From: DASWJS01 sp036397035
GTDB lineage: Bacteria > Actinomycetota > AC-67
Reading direction: 5' to 3'
Assembly: GCA_036397035.1 (NCBI GenBank)
Contig: DASWJS010000007.1
Location: 62,001 to 126,000 of the forward strand
Length of the DNA: 64,000 nt
Part shown: positions 12,801-20,515 of the stretch, in pieces
How positions within the stretch are numbered: the stretch's first letter is position 1
Layout: each line of letters opens with the position of its first letter
Notes under the pieces: generated by a model
The model's input: only the letters and a program-made list of their open reading frames with translations
The model's database searches: none
What the model was told of the DNA's origin: nothing
Translations under genes and position numbers: made by a program

Positions 12801-15793
12801 TCGCCCTGGACGCGACCCGGTACGCGCTGGCGGACACCGCGACGATCGCGGTCGCAGACCCGGACCTGGACACCGACGCCGGCTCCGCTCAGTCCGTCGT
12901 GGTCGCCCTGACGTCCACGACCGACGGCACAGGGATCTCGGTGACGCTGGACGAGACGGCGGTCGACTCCGGAGTCTTCGAGGCGACGGCGACCTTCACG
13001 ACCGGCGCGAGCGACGACGGCGCCGACGTCCTCGGCGTGGCCGCCGGCGACGACGTGACCGCCACGTACGGCGAGACCACCACGTTCGAGGGACCGGGCG
13101 CGGACCGGACCGACGGCGCGACCATGCTCGTCGACACGGCGACCGCGACGCTCGACGCCGCCGCGTACGGCGTCGGGAGCGTGCCGGCGATGACGGTCGT
13201 GGACGTGGACGCAAACGCCGACCCCTCGGCGGAAGACACCGTGAGCGTCGAGCTTTCCTCGACGAGCGACCCCGGCACGATCAACGTGCAGCTCGCCGAG
13301 ACCGGGAACGACACCGGGACCTTCACCGGGACCGCGACGTTCAGCACCGGCGCGTCCGACGACGCGAACGACGTCTTACAGATCGCGCCGGGCGACGAGG
13401 TGACGCTCCGCTACGTCGAGTCGCTGTTCGCCGGCGGAACCGCCGATCGCACCGACACGGCCGCGATCGGGTTCAACGGCGTCGTCGCCCTGGACGCGGC
13501 TCGCTACGCGACGACCTCGCCGGTCGCGATCACGGTCGTCGACCCGGACGAGAACGGCGACGCGGGGACTGCCGAGTCCGTCGCCGTGACGCTCGACTCG
13601 ACCACCGACGCGACCGGCATCGAGGTGACCCTGACCGAATCCGGCGTGGACACCGGCGTCTTCGAGGGCTCGGCGACCCTGACCGAGGGTGCGTCGGACG
13701 ACGGCGGCGACCTGCTCTCGGTCGCCGCGGGAGACACCGTCACGGCGACGTTCGCCGATTCGCCCACCTTCGACGGTCCCGACGCCGATCGCACCGACTC
13801 CGCCGGCGTCGATCCCACGCTGACGAGCGCCTCTCCCGACGACCGCGGCCGCGGCGCGACGGACCAGGACGTCACGCTGGCCGGGACCGGCCTCAACGCC
13901 GGGGCCGGCGTGGCCTTCTCGGGCGGCGGCATCACCGTGGACTCGGTCGACGTAACCGGCTCGACCTCCGCCGTGGTCACCATCGACATCGCCGAGAACG
14001 CCGACCCGTCGGCGCGGGACGTGACCCTGACCAACACCAACGGCGGCCTCGCGGTCTGCGCGGCCTGCTTCACCGTCAACAACACGCTCGAGACGCTGAG
14101 CGTCAGTCCGGGCGCTCTCGCCCAGGGCGTGCAGGACGTGCTCGTCACCGTGACCGGCGCCGGGTTCGACGCCGGGTCCCAGGTGTCGTTCGGCGGAGGC
14201 GAGGTGACCGTGGACTCGACGACGTTCGTCAACGCGACGACGCTGCGGGCCGTGATCGACGTGGCGCCCGGCGCGACGGTGGGCGACGTCGACGTGAAGG
14301 TCACCAAGACCGACGCGGGCGCGAACACGTGCGCCGGGTGCTTCACGATCCGCGCGGCGCCGGTGGAGATGGACTTCAACGGCGACGGTTTCACCGACCT
14401 CGCCTCGGGCGTGCCGGGCGATGCCTTCGGCGCGGGCGGCGTGAGCGTGCTGTACGGGAGCGCGGCGGGCGTCACGGCGGCGGGCGACCAGGTCTGGACG
14501 CAGGGTTCGAGCGGCGTCCCGGGCGGGCCGAGGGCCGGCGACGGGTTCGGGGCCGCGCTGGCCGGCGGCGACTTCGACGGCGACGGGTACGGCGACCTGG
14601 CGATCGGCGTCCCCGGCGAAAAGGTGAGCGGCAAGGACGGAGCCGGCGCGGTCAACGTGCTCTACGGCTCGGCGGCCGGGCTGACCGCAGGCGGGAGCCA
14701 GCTCTGGACGCAGCAATCCGGGGGCGTGAAGGGCTCGGCGGCTAAGAACGAAAACTTCGGCGCGGCCCTCGCCGCGGGCGACTTCGACGGCGACGGCTTC
14801 CTCGACCTCGCTATCGGGGCACCCGGCGACGGCGCCGCGCGCGGTGCGGTCCACGTCCTGTACGGGTGGAAGGACGGGCTTCGCAGCACGAATGACGACT
14901 ACTGGCGCCAAGGGAGGAATGGCATCGCCGGCGGACGCGAGCGCGGCGACCGATTCGGCTCGGCCCTCGCCGCCGGCGACTTCGACGGCGACGGCTTCTT
15001 CGACCTCGCCGCTGGCGCGCCGAACGAGGACGTGGGTGGGCGCAGGGACATGGGCGCGTTCAACGTGATCCCGGGGTCTTCCGGTGGGCTCACGGGGTCG
15101 GGCGACAAGTTCTTCCACCGCCGGCAGGGCGGCGTCGCCGGCGCCGGAGTCGCGGGCGACCGGTTCGGGTTCTCGCTCGCCGCGGGCGACTTCGACGGCA
15201 ACGGCCGGGACGACGTGGCCGCGGGCGTGCCCGGCGCCGGGACGGGCGGCGAGGTCAACGTCTTCTACGGGACCGGGAGCGGTCTCTCCCGGTCGGGGGA
15301 CCAGCGCTGGCACCAGAACCGGGGCGGCATCGCGGAGTCGCGCGAGCGCGACGACTTGTTCGGGTTCTCGCTCGCCGCGGGCGACTTCGACGGCGACGGC
15401 TCGGCCGACCTTGCGATCGGCGTGCCGGGCGAGTCCATCGGCTCGAAGTCCGCGGCGGGAGGCGTCCACGTGCTCTTCGGCGGTGGGAAGCTCGCCGCCG
15501 CCGGCAGCCAGTTCTGGTCGCAGCAGTCGGCCGGCGTCCGCGACCGCAGCGAGCGGGGCGACCTGTTCGGCTTCGCGCTCGCCGCGCGCGACTTCGACGG
15601 CGACGGCTCGGCCGACCTTGCGATCGGCGTGCCGGGCGAGTCGCACTCGTCGACGTCGAGCGCCGGCCAGGTCCAGGTCTTCTACGGCGGCGCGGGCGGA
15701 CCCACCGCAGCGGGCGACCAGCTTTGGCGGCAAGGCGCGAGCGGCGTCCTCGGCGCGGCAGGCCCCTCCGACGGCATGGGCGCCGCGCTCTAG
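6896..15793 (+). CDS. Giant secreted protein: 20 Ig-like repeats, two TIG-like domains, seven FG-GAP blades
   Basis: A 2965-residue exported protein. Residues 1-33 look like a signal peptide: basic RIKFKR, hydrophobic core, AFAAVA before Gly34. Residues about 34-2305 are 20 tandem units of about 113 residues. Each has a D-x-D-x-N/D acid cluster early, an ETGxxTGxFxG core and a GDTVTLTYAE end, as expected for calcium-stiffened beta-sandwich domains. Two TIG-like domains follow (about 2306-2490), each ending in a CxxCF motif. Seven FG-GAP units close the protein, each with DFDGDG-type calcium loops, which predicts an integrin-alpha-like propeller. There is no LPXTG motif, C-terminal membrane helix or lipobox, so attachment to the cell is unexplained. 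An adhesin, surface-layer or matrix role is inference from architecture. The GTG at 6896 is the first start in frame before the signal segment; its ribosome site is weak. Confidence 0.9.
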   Translation: MTSRIKFKRVPIVIGAVVASVTFGLWTAFAAVAGTATLDKTRYHAGEHPVPTVTDADLNSDPGALDTVSVNLKSTTDASGIGVVLRESGNNTGVFNTPVPAINFTTGASNDATNTLQVSAGDTVTLTYTDAAPAGDRTATATMYVDTGAADLDQDSYALDDTATLTVTDVDLNLNPALAESVAVNLASTSDATGITVNLVETGPNTATFTDTATFSIVASNDGNDVLLVAVGDTVTLTFAERLFDGTQAGRTDVALIADRGEPTFNAERYDVTDTATLQVADGDADTSALPDTLDVALFSATDGTGIMVTLTETGLTTGEFSGSATFTTGASNDATNTLQVAAGDIVTLSYDDDAPVETVTATARMFADTATAAFDKTRFRVFETATLTVVDADANLDSQLQEGLSVSVTSTTDGSGISVDLSETGNATGIFTGTMTFSATLTVDLLDQLEAAQGDTVTVSYAEPVFAGGTSATTDTATMFVDSATAMLDAAGYAVDDIVGFSIADVDRDLDPAAADSFSVNLRSDVDVVGINVDVTETGNATGIFEGDATLKSTGTSDDAGDVLRVDPGGVVTLTYNEPVYASNTTTARTDTADVFSNGTLALDAQLYSLPDTATFTVTDPDLDTSGTPDTVDVHFESTTDPGSIDVTLTETGNATGVFTGTATFTDTGPSDDVNDVLHIASGDTVTATYAETTTFSGTDADRVATAGIVVDDGTASLDERRYRLLQTATLTVEDSDENLSATTPDVVTATLDSTTDPTGISVDLTETGNATGVFTGTATFTTAASNDNTDLLSVAQGDTITLTYLEKVFAGGTAERTDTAKMYTNDATAALDATVYSLDGTATITVTDGDRNLDVDVAETVTVTLTSTSDGTGISVVLTETGVSTGIFSGAATFSDTASDDTADVLRVAAGGTITLTYAEPAFAGGTTNRTDTATMAVNGTASLTAEHYALADTATLRVTDADLNTSTVSTQTVDVNFASTSDPVGITVTLTEASVNSSQFDGSATFNIVASDDGTDSLLVAAGDTVTITYAETTTFDGPDADRTDTATMFANTATADLDESRYSVASTPVLTVADADRNVSPTVQETFSVNLKSTSDAAGISVTLTETGVNTGLFSGGATFNTTASNDVTDSLLVGTADLVTLTYAEPLFAGGTADRTDIATMNVNGSASLDDTVYSVSDTVTMTVSDADENQTGGVESVDVTLSSDTDPGTINVTLMETGGSTGTFTGTATLTTGPSDDDNDILQVSSGDTITLAYAETTTFSGTPANRTDTARMVADASVFFDQPTYAAVDTATLTVDDPDENTDAGSAQSVAVELISDSDGTGINVTLTESGNDTGVFEGTATFTAGASDDGNDILKAASGDLLTLSFDETTTFDGTPATRTANAKMNTDGTVSLDAEFYQLDTPATATVVDPDLNLDAGAAETVDVGFISSTDGAGITFTLTETGADTGTFVGSAGFVDGPSDDGADLLAVSQGDGVLVSYEETTTFDGTPDTLVDLASMRRNGSAAFNVQRFALSDAATLTVADEDIDTDGGSMQDLDVTVVSGSDPVGIGVTLVETGNNTGIFSGTITFTTGASDDGTDTLEVSGGDALGFDYLETTTFDGPDATRTGEASMYSDDATVFFERAHYAVDETATLSVADTDANLDPGVAETVDVAVTSTSDGTGISATLTETGADTGLFAGPIDFSENASDDGADVIRADSGDTVTASYTEALFAGGNADRTGTTTMNLDGATATFDQTSYAMPDTATLTVTDVDGDADPATADAVSVALVSSTDGTGITVELTETGASTGAFTGAATFSTDPSDDVNDVLQVAGGDDLTLTYAEHLYDGTDADRTDTATVNVDGTIDLNADVFGLDDTVGIVVTDADLNTDGGTQQTVDVELASTTDSGTISVQLTETGNDTGVFTGTATLTTGPTDDDADALQVSEGDTLTATYAETTTEDGTPADRTDTASVGTNGTVALDATRYALADTATIAVADPDLDTDAGSAQSVVVALTSTTDGTGISVTLDETAVDSGVFEATATFTTGASDDGADVLGVAAGDDVTATYGETTTFEGPGADRTDGATMLVDTATATLDAAAYGVGSVPAMTVVDVDANADPSAEDTVSVELSSTSDPGTINVQLAETGNDTGTFTGTATFSTGASDDANDVLQIAPGDEVTLRYVESLFAGGTADRTDTAAIGFNGVVALDAARYATTSPVAITVVDPDENGDAGTAESVAVTLDSTTDATGIEVTLTESGVDTGVFEGSATLTEGASDDGGDLLSVAAGDTVTATFADSPTFDGPDADRTDSAGVDPTLTSASPDDRGRGATDQDVTLAGTGLNAGAGVAFSGGGITVDSVDVTGSTSAVVTIDIAENADPSARDVTLTNTNGGLAVCAACFTVNNTLETLSVSPGALAQGVQDVLVTVTGAGFDAGSQVSFGGGEVTVDSTTFVNATTLRAVIDVAPGATVGDVDVKVTKTDAGANTCAGCFTIRAAPVEMDFNGDGFTDLASGVPGDAFGAGGVSVLYGSAAGVTAAGDQVWTQGSSGVPGGPRAGDGFGAALAGGDFDGDGYGDLAIGVPGEKVSGKDGAGAVNVLYGSAAGLTAGGSQLWTQQSGGVKGSAAKNENFGAALAAGDFDGDGFLDLAIGAPGDGAARGAVHVLYGWKDGLRSTNDDYWRQGRNGIAGGRERGDRFGSALAAGDFDGDGFFDLAAGAPNEDVGGRRDMGAFNVIPGSSGGLTGSGDKFFHRRQGGVAGAGVAGDRFGFSLAAGDFDGNGRDDVAAGVPGAGTGGEVNVFYGTGSGLSRSGDQRWHQNRGGIAESRERDDLFGFSLAAGDFDGDGSADLAIGVPGESIGSKSAAGGVHVLFGGGKLAAAGSQFWSQQSAGVRDRSERGDLFGFALAARDFDGDGSADLAIGVPGESHSSTSSAGQVQVFYGGAGGPTAAGDQLWRQGASGVLGAAGPSDGMGAAL
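6995..13810 (+). repeat. Array of 20 tandem ~340-base coding repeats
   Basis: Twenty in-frame units of about 339-345 bases inside the giant gene. Two loop types recur near each unit's end: FAGG (units 4, 7, 8, 10, 15, 19) and TTTF(D/S/E)G or a close variant (units 6, 9, 11-14, 17, 18, 20). Units 1-3, 5 and 16 are divergent. Units diverge in most places but share near-identical patches, for example 7205-7248 against 7874-7917 and 8846-8882 against 9194-9230. Confidence 0.9.
14372..15790 (+). repeat. Seven FG-GAP repeat units
   Basis: DFxGDG or DFDGNG calcium loops begin at 14372, 14570, 14780, 14978, 15188, 15383 and 15590, a period of 195-210 bases. Each is followed by DLAIGVPGE-like residues and VNVLYG-like strands. 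Seven copies match one complete seven-blade propeller, so the domain looks complete rather than truncated. Confidence 0.9.
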
Positions 15794-15807
15794 ACTCCCC
15801 GCGCCTC

Positions 15808-16938
15808 CTACAGGTTGAACACGCGCGTGGCGTTGCCGGCGCAGATCGCGTAGCGCTCGTCGTCGGGGATGTCGCCCATCTGCTCCTTGATCACCCGCTG
15901 CGTGTCGGGCCAGGACGAATCGGTGTGCGGGTAGTCCGTCCCGAGCATGATGTTCTCGATCCCGATCAGGTGCCGCGCCTCGACCCCGGCCTTGTCGGAG
16001 ATGAAGTTGGCGAAGATCGAGCGCCGGAACAGCTCCGAGGGCGCGGTGTGGATCGACGAGCGCGTCCAGAACTGGTGCTTGCGGTGCGTGTAGTCGATGC
16101 GCTCGATGAAGTAGGGGAGCCAGCCGATGCCCGACTCGGCGCTGATGAACTTCAGCGCCGGATAGCGCTCGAGGATGCCGCTGAAGATGAGCGTGGCGCA
16201 GGTCGCCATGTTGGTCGAGGGCGCCAGGCACACGAAGATCTCGCTGCCGACGCCCATGTTGGCCAGCGCGCTGGTGTCGTTGCGCCCGCTGACGATGTGG
16301 ATCTCCGCCGGAAGGCCCGTGTCGCTCATCGCTTCCCACACCGGGTTCCAGGAATCCTTCGGGTAATGGTCCACGCCGGGGATCCCCCCGGGAGTCGACG
16401 GCAGCGAGATGCAGCGAAGCCCTCGCTCGGCGACGCGGCGGACTTCGGCGCCGGACGCTTCGCCGTCCCACAGCGGCAGGATCGCCGCGCCGAAGAGGCG
16501 CTCGGGGTCGGGCGCGTTCCAGACCTCGACGAGCCAGTCGTTGTAGGCGCGGATCAGCGCGAGCGCGTAGTCCCTGTCCTCCAGCGCGACGAACTTGTCG
16601 CCGGCCAGGCCCGGCAGCGTCGGGAAGCACACGTGCGCGTCGACGCCGTCGGCGTCCATGTCCTTCAGCCGCTCGGCCGAGTCGTAACAGCCGGGCCGCA
16701 TCGCGTCCATGGTCTTCGACTTCGGAGAGAACTCTTCCACCTTCTGTCCGGCGGCCGTCGACAGGCCGCTCATCTCGATCGGCTGCTCGATGCCGGGGAT
16801 GTGCCACGCGGCGATCTCGTCGGTGGATTCGAACCACGGGGTCCGGTCGGCGAAGGCGGCGGGCAGCCGCCCGCCGAACAGGTCCCCTGATTCGATGATG
16901 TGGTCGTCGGTCGAGATGACGGTGTACTCGCGGGTCAT
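15808..16938 (-). CDS. Amidohydrolase 2 family protein (ACMSD-like TIM barrel)
   Basis: Protein of 376 residues in the amidohydrolase-related family that includes aminocarboxymuconate-semialdehyde decarboxylase; members hydrolyse or decarboxylate ring-derived acids using one metal ion. The N terminus TVISTDDHIIESGDLFGGRL has the D-x-H-x-x-E variant seen in one branch of the family, instead of H-x-H. Further likely ligands sit in EIHIVSGRND and in LGTDYPHTDSSWPDT near the C terminus. The ATG at 16938 has AGGAGG eight bases upstream, and a TAAGAT -10 box lies on the minus strand at 16976-16971. It is divergent from the aldehyde dehydrogenase gene. The substrate is unknown; the surrounding acyl-CoA genes hint at an aromatic or cyclic catabolite. 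Confidence 0.85.
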   Translation of the reverse strand: MTREYTVISTDDHIIESGDLFGGRLPAAFADRTPWFESTDEIAAWHIPGIEQPIEMSGLSTAAGQKVEEFSPKSKTMDAMRPGCYDSAERLKDMDADGVDAHVCFPTLPGLAGDKFVALEDRDYALALIRAYNDWLVEVWNAPDPERLFGAAILPLWDGEASGAEVRRVAERGLRCISLPSTPGGIPGVDHYPKDSWNPVWEAMSDTGLPAEIHIVSGRNDTSALANMGVGSEIFVCLAPSTNMATCATLIFSGILERYPALKFISAESGIGWLPYFIERIDYTHRKHQFWTRSSIHTAPSELFRRSIFANFISDKAGVEARHLIGIENIMLGTDYPHTDSSWPDTQRVIKEQMGDIPDDERYAICAGNATRVFNL

Positions 16939-17035
16939 CGTTCGAGCCTCCTGGGTCGCAGGTCCGCGTCATCTTATGCACGGCGCCCGGCTCGATGACG
17001 AAGCCGTCAGGTCCGGCGCTCGTCCGGCCACGCGA

Positions 17036-17041
17036 TAAGGT
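17036..17041 (+). promoter_or_regulatory. -10 box, probable leaderless start of the aldehyde dehydrogenase operon
   Basis: TAAGGT ends six bases before the ATG at 17048, too close for a leader with a ribosome site. The message probably begins at or next to the start codon. Confidence 0.5.
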
Positions 17042-17047
17042 GCGGCG

Positions 17048-18475
17048 ATGGCGCGTCCCTTCCTGATCGCCGGGTCGCCGCGGTCTCGCGGCTCGACCGC
17101 CGAGGTCGTGAACCCCCTGGACGGCAGCGTCGTCGACACGGTTGCGATCCCCAACGACGACGACGTCGAGGACGCGGTCGCCGCCGCGTCGGCGACGTTC
17201 GACGAGGCTCGCAGGCTTCCTGCGCACGTCCGGCTGAACGCGCTCACCGAAGTCTCGGAAGCGCTCGCGGCTCGTTCCGCCGAGCTTGCCGAGACGATCG
17301 CGCGCGAAGGGGGCAAGCCCCTGAAGTGGGCGCGCAGCGAGGCCCAGCGCGCGGTGTCCACGTTCCGTATCGCCGCCGAGGAGACCCGGCGGCTGGGCGG
17401 GGAGGTGCAGCGGCTGGACACCGAGGACGGGCTCGGCTCGCGGCTCGGCATCGTGCGCCGATTCCCGGTCGGGCCGGTGCTCGGGATCACCCCGTTCAAC
17501 TTCCCGCTGAACCTGGTCGCACACAAGGTCGCGCCGGCGATCGCGGCGGGCGCGCCGATCGTGGTCAAGCCGGCGCCGGCGACGCCCCTGTCGGCGCTTG
17601 CCCTGGGCGAGATCGTCGCGAGCACCGCGCTGCCGGCCGGGATGATCTCCGTGCTGCCGGTGCCCGAGCCCGAGCGCGCGCAGCGACTCGTGCAGGACGA
17701 GCGCTTCGCGGTGCTGTCCTTCACCGGCTCCGCGCCGGTCGGCTGGCGGCTGAAGGAGCTGGTGCCCCGCAAGAAGGTGATCCTGGAGCTGGGCGGCAAC
17801 GCGGGCGTCATCGTCCACGACGATGCGGACCTGGACCACGCCGCCGCGCGCGTCGCGATGGGGGGCTACTACCAGGCCGGGCAGAGCTGCATCTCGACCC
17901 AGCGCGTCCTGGTCCAGTCGCGCGTCTACGACGCGTTCTGCGAGCGGCTCGTGAAGGAGGTCGCGAACCTCAAGGTCGGCGACACGATGGACCCGGCCAC
18001 CGACGTGGGGCCGCTGATCAACGTGGCCGCGCTCGACCGGGTCGAGGCATGGGTGCAGGAGGCGATCGACGGCGGCGCGCGCGCGCTGTGCGGCGGCCGT
18101 CGCGAGGACCCCTTCTATGTGCCGACCGTCCTGGCCGACACGACGCCGGCGATGAAGGTGTGCGCCGAGGAGGTCTTCGGGCCCGTGGTGGCCGTCAGCC
18201 GCTACGAGACGTTCGATGAGGCGATCGCGACGGTGAACTTCTCGCCCTACGGCTTGCAGGCCGGTGTGTTCACTCGGGACGTCGATCGCGTGTTCCTGGC
18301 GCACCGCGACCTGGAGGTCGGCGCCGTCATCGCGAACGACCAGAGCGCCTACCGCGCCGACCAGATGCCCTACGGCGGGACGAAGGACTCCGGGGTCGGA
18401 CGCGAGGGCCTTCGCTACGCGATCGAGGAGATGACCGAGCCGCGCCTGCTGGTGATTTCGAAGGTGCCGCTCTAG
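17048..18475 (+). CDS. NAD(P)-dependent aldehyde dehydrogenase
   Basis: Aldehyde dehydrogenase superfamily, 475 residues, oxidising an aldehyde to its acid or acyl-CoA with NAD(P). Seen in order: LGITPFNFPLNLVAHKVAP (substrate and cofactor channel), VVKPAPATPLS, VLSFTGSAPVGW, VILELGGNAG with the general-base Glu, GQSCISTQR with the catalytic Cys, and EEVFGPVVAVSRY. All key residues are present. It is the first gene of a tight unit with the acyl-CoA dehydrogenase (next base) and the crotonase (11 bases after that). This grouping suggests oxidation of one shared substrate, perhaps a branched or aryl aldehyde leading to an acyl-CoA, but that is inference. Confidence 0.93.
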   Translation: MARPFLIAGSPRSRGSTAEVVNPLDGSVVDTVAIPNDDDVEDAVAAASATFDEARRLPAHVRLNALTEVSEALAARSAELAETIAREGGKPLKWARSEAQRAVSTFRIAAEETRRLGGEVQRLDTEDGLGSRLGIVRRFPVGPVLGITPFNFPLNLVAHKVAPAIAAGAPIVVKPAPATPLSALALGEIVASTALPAGMISVLPVPEPERAQRLVQDERFAVLSFTGSAPVGWRLKELVPRKKVILELGGNAGVIVHDDADLDHAAARVAMGGYYQAGQSCISTQRVLVQSRVYDAFCERLVKEVANLKVGDTMDPATDVGPLINVAALDRVEAWVQEAIDGGARALCGGRREDPFYVPTVLADTTPAMKVCAEEVFGPVVAVSRYETFDEAIATVNFSPYGLQAGVFTRDVDRVFLAHRDLEVGAVIANDQSAYRADQMPYGGTKDSGVGREGLRYAIEEMTEPRLLVISKVPL

Positions 18476-19645
18476 ATGGACTTCGACCTCTCCGCCGAGG
18501 ATCTCGCCTTCCGCGACGAGCTGCGCGCCTGGCTGGCGTCGCACGCTCCGCCCGAGATCGACGTCGCGAGCGACTTCCGCGAGGGCGAGGCGTTGCGCGA
18601 CTGGCAGCGCACGCTCGCGGCCGATCGCTGGGTCGGCATCCACTGGCCGGCCGAGTACGGCGGCCGGGGCGCCTCGCTCGTCCAGGTGGCGATCTACAAC
18701 GAGGAGATGGCGCGCGCTCGCGCGCCGCAGATCCTCGGCCGCGCCGGCGTGAACCTGGTCGGTCCCACCCTGATGGCGCACGGCACGCCCGAGCAGCGCG
18801 AGCGCTGGCTCGCGAAGATCCTCAGCGCCGAGCACATCTGGTGCCAGTTCTTCTCCGAGCCGGGGGCGGGCAGCGACCTCGCGGGGCTCTCCACGCGCGC
18901 GGTCCGCGACGGCGACGTCTTCCGCGTCACCGGCCAGAAGGTGTGGTCTTCCTACGCGAAGTTCGCCGACTTCGGGATCGCGCTCGTGCGGACCGATCCC
19001 GAAGCGCCCAAGCACAAGGGCATCTCGATGCTCGCCGTCCCGATGGACGCGCCGGGGATCGACGTGCGGCCCTTGCGCCAGATCACCGGCGAGAGCGAGT
19101 TCAACGAGGTGTTCTTCGACGACGTGCCGGTGCCGGCCGGGCACCTCATCGGGACCGAGAACGACGGCTGGCGCGTCGCGGGCACGACGCTTGCCAACGA
19201 GCGCGGCACGTCCTTCGTCTGGAAGGAGCAGGTGCTCCATGAGGTCGCGCGCGACCTGTTGCTGCGCCGCGCGATCGACTCGGGGCGCTTCGAGGACCCG
19301 CTCGTTCGGCAGAAGGTCGCGCAGTCCTTCATCGACGTCGAGCTGTTCCGCCTCCACAACGCCCGCACGCTGACGCGCCTGGCGAAGGGCGAGCAGATCG
19401 GGCCCGAATCCTCGATCGTGAAGCTGTTCTGGTCGGAGATGAGCCAGCACATGGCGCTCGCCGCGGAAGAGATCCTCGGGCTCGACGCGCTCGTGCCGGC
19501 CGAGGACCCGAAGGCCGTCGACGGCGGGCGCTGGGCGCGCGCGCTGCTGTGGTCGCGCGCCGCCTCGATCGCCGGCGGCTCCAGCGAGATCCAGCGCTCG
19601 ATCATCGGCGAGCGCATCCTCGGCCTCCCGCGCGAGCCACGGTAG
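18476..19645 (+). CDS. Acyl-CoA dehydrogenase
   Basis: FAD-dependent acyl-CoA dehydrogenase of 389 residues. It starts on the base after the stop of the aldehyde dehydrogenase, so translation is probably coupled. Features: WVGIHWPAEYGGRGASLVQV, CQFFSEPGAGSDLAGLST (flavin loop), and the end SIAGGSSEIQRSIIGERILGLPREPR. As in related actinobacterial enzymes, the loop has AGG where medium-chain enzymes have Glu, while LANERG near residue 240 may supply the base. The Trp-rich N terminus resembles the FadE branch used for bulky substrates (sterol side chains and similar), but the substrate is not proven. Confidence 0.92.
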   Translation: MDFDLSAEDLAFRDELRAWLASHAPPEIDVASDFREGEALRDWQRTLAADRWVGIHWPAEYGGRGASLVQVAIYNEEMARARAPQILGRAGVNLVGPTLMAHGTPEQRERWLAKILSAEHIWCQFFSEPGAGSDLAGLSTRAVRDGDVFRVTGQKVWSSYAKFADFGIALVRTDPEAPKHKGISMLAVPMDAPGIDVRPLRQITGESEFNEVFFDDVPVPAGHLIGTENDGWRVAGTTLANERGTSFVWKEQVLHEVARDLLLRRAIDSGRFEDPLVRQKVAQSFIDVELFRLHNARTLTRLAKGEQIGPESSIVKLFWSEMSQHMALAAEEILGLDALVPAEDPKAVDGGRWARALLWSRAASIAGGSSEIQRSIIGERILGLPREPR

Positions 19646-19656
19646 GCTCGCGGGCG

Positions 19657-20481
19657 ATGGGCTATCAGACGATCCTGACCGAGCGGCGCGGCGCCGTCGC
19701 GCTCGTCACGATGAACAGGCCCGAGGTGCGCAACGCGCAGAACACGCAGCTTCTCGACGAGCTGGACGAGGCGATGCGCGGGCTCGACCGCGACGAGGAG
19801 GTGCGCGCGATCGTGCTGGCCGGCGCCGGGCCGCACTTCTCCTCGGGCCACGACCTGAAGGCCTACGTGGGCGAGGCGCCCGCCGATCACTGGCACGACA
19901 AGCGCGCCACGCCCGAGGGCAAGTTCGACCACGAGCGCACGCAGTACTTCGACAAGTGCATGGCCCTGCGCGACCTGCGCACGCCGACGATCGCCATGGT
20001 GCAGGGGAACTGCGTCGCGGCGGGGTGGATGGTCGCGGCGATGTGCGACCTGATCGTCGCCGCCGACGACGCGGTCTTCCGCAACCCGGTCGGGCTGATG
20101 ACCGCGGCAGGCGTCGAGGTCCTCGCCGAGATCGAGCTGGGCCCGCGCAAGGCCAAGGAGCTGCTGTGGACGGGCGACGAGCTGCCGGCCGCGGAGGCCG
20201 CGCGGCTCGGGCTCGTCAACCGCGTGGTGCCGCGCGCGGCGCTTGAAAGCGAGACGATGGCGCTGGCCGAGCGGATCGCGTCGCTGCCCGCGATCACCGC
20301 GCAGAACGTCAAGCGCTCGGTCAACCACGCCCAGGACCTCGCCGGCTATCGATCGGCGCTGGAGTACCACTTCATGGTCCACCAGTTCCAGCACAACACG
20401 AAGGCGTCGCTGGACGCGCTGGCCGCCCGGAAGCAGAAGCGGTCGATGAAGGCCGTCTTCGAGGAGCGCGACCGAACCTAG
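19657..20481 (+). CDS. Enoyl-CoA hydratase/isomerase-family (crotonase) protein
   Basis: Crotonase-fold protein of 274 residues. The oxyanion-hole segments are visible: HFSSGHDLKAY and GNCVAAGWMVAAMCDLIVAA. However, neither classic hydratase Glu is present: the GGxELA-type site reads AAGWMVAA and the second site reads FRNPVGL. It may therefore be an isomerase, hydrolase or other crotonase-fold enzyme. The ATG at 19657 gives the family N terminus (YQTILTERRGAVALVTMNRP). TAGGCT at 19643-19648, overlapping the stop of the gene before it, ends eight bases from this start and could be an internal promoter. Otherwise it is the third gene of the 17048 unit. Confidence 0.9.
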   Translation: MGYQTILTERRGAVALVTMNRPEVRNAQNTQLLDELDEAMRGLDRDEEVRAIVLAGAGPHFSSGHDLKAYVGEAPADHWHDKRATPEGKFDHERTQYFDKCMALRDLRTPTIAMVQGNCVAAGWMVAAMCDLIVAADDAVFRNPVGLMTAAGVEVLAEIELGPRKAKELLWTGDELPAAEAARLGLVNRVVPRAALESETMALAERIASLPAITAQNVKRSVNHAQDLAGYRSALEYHFMVHQFQHNTKASLDALAARKQKRSMKAVFEERDRT

Positions 20482-20515
20482 GCCGGCCATTCGGCGCCGC
20501 GGGCCGAGTCGCCCG

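Noticed and set aside
6896..15793. Sortase-anchored cell-wall protein
   Set aside because: No LPXTG-like motif, C-terminal helix or basic tail; the chain ends inside the last propeller unit.
13376..19450. Very long open frame on the minus strand across the giant gene and its neighbours
   Set aside because: In GC-rich DNA the complement of real genes stays open. Its product is Arg/Ala-rich with no domain, and it covers four well-supported genes.
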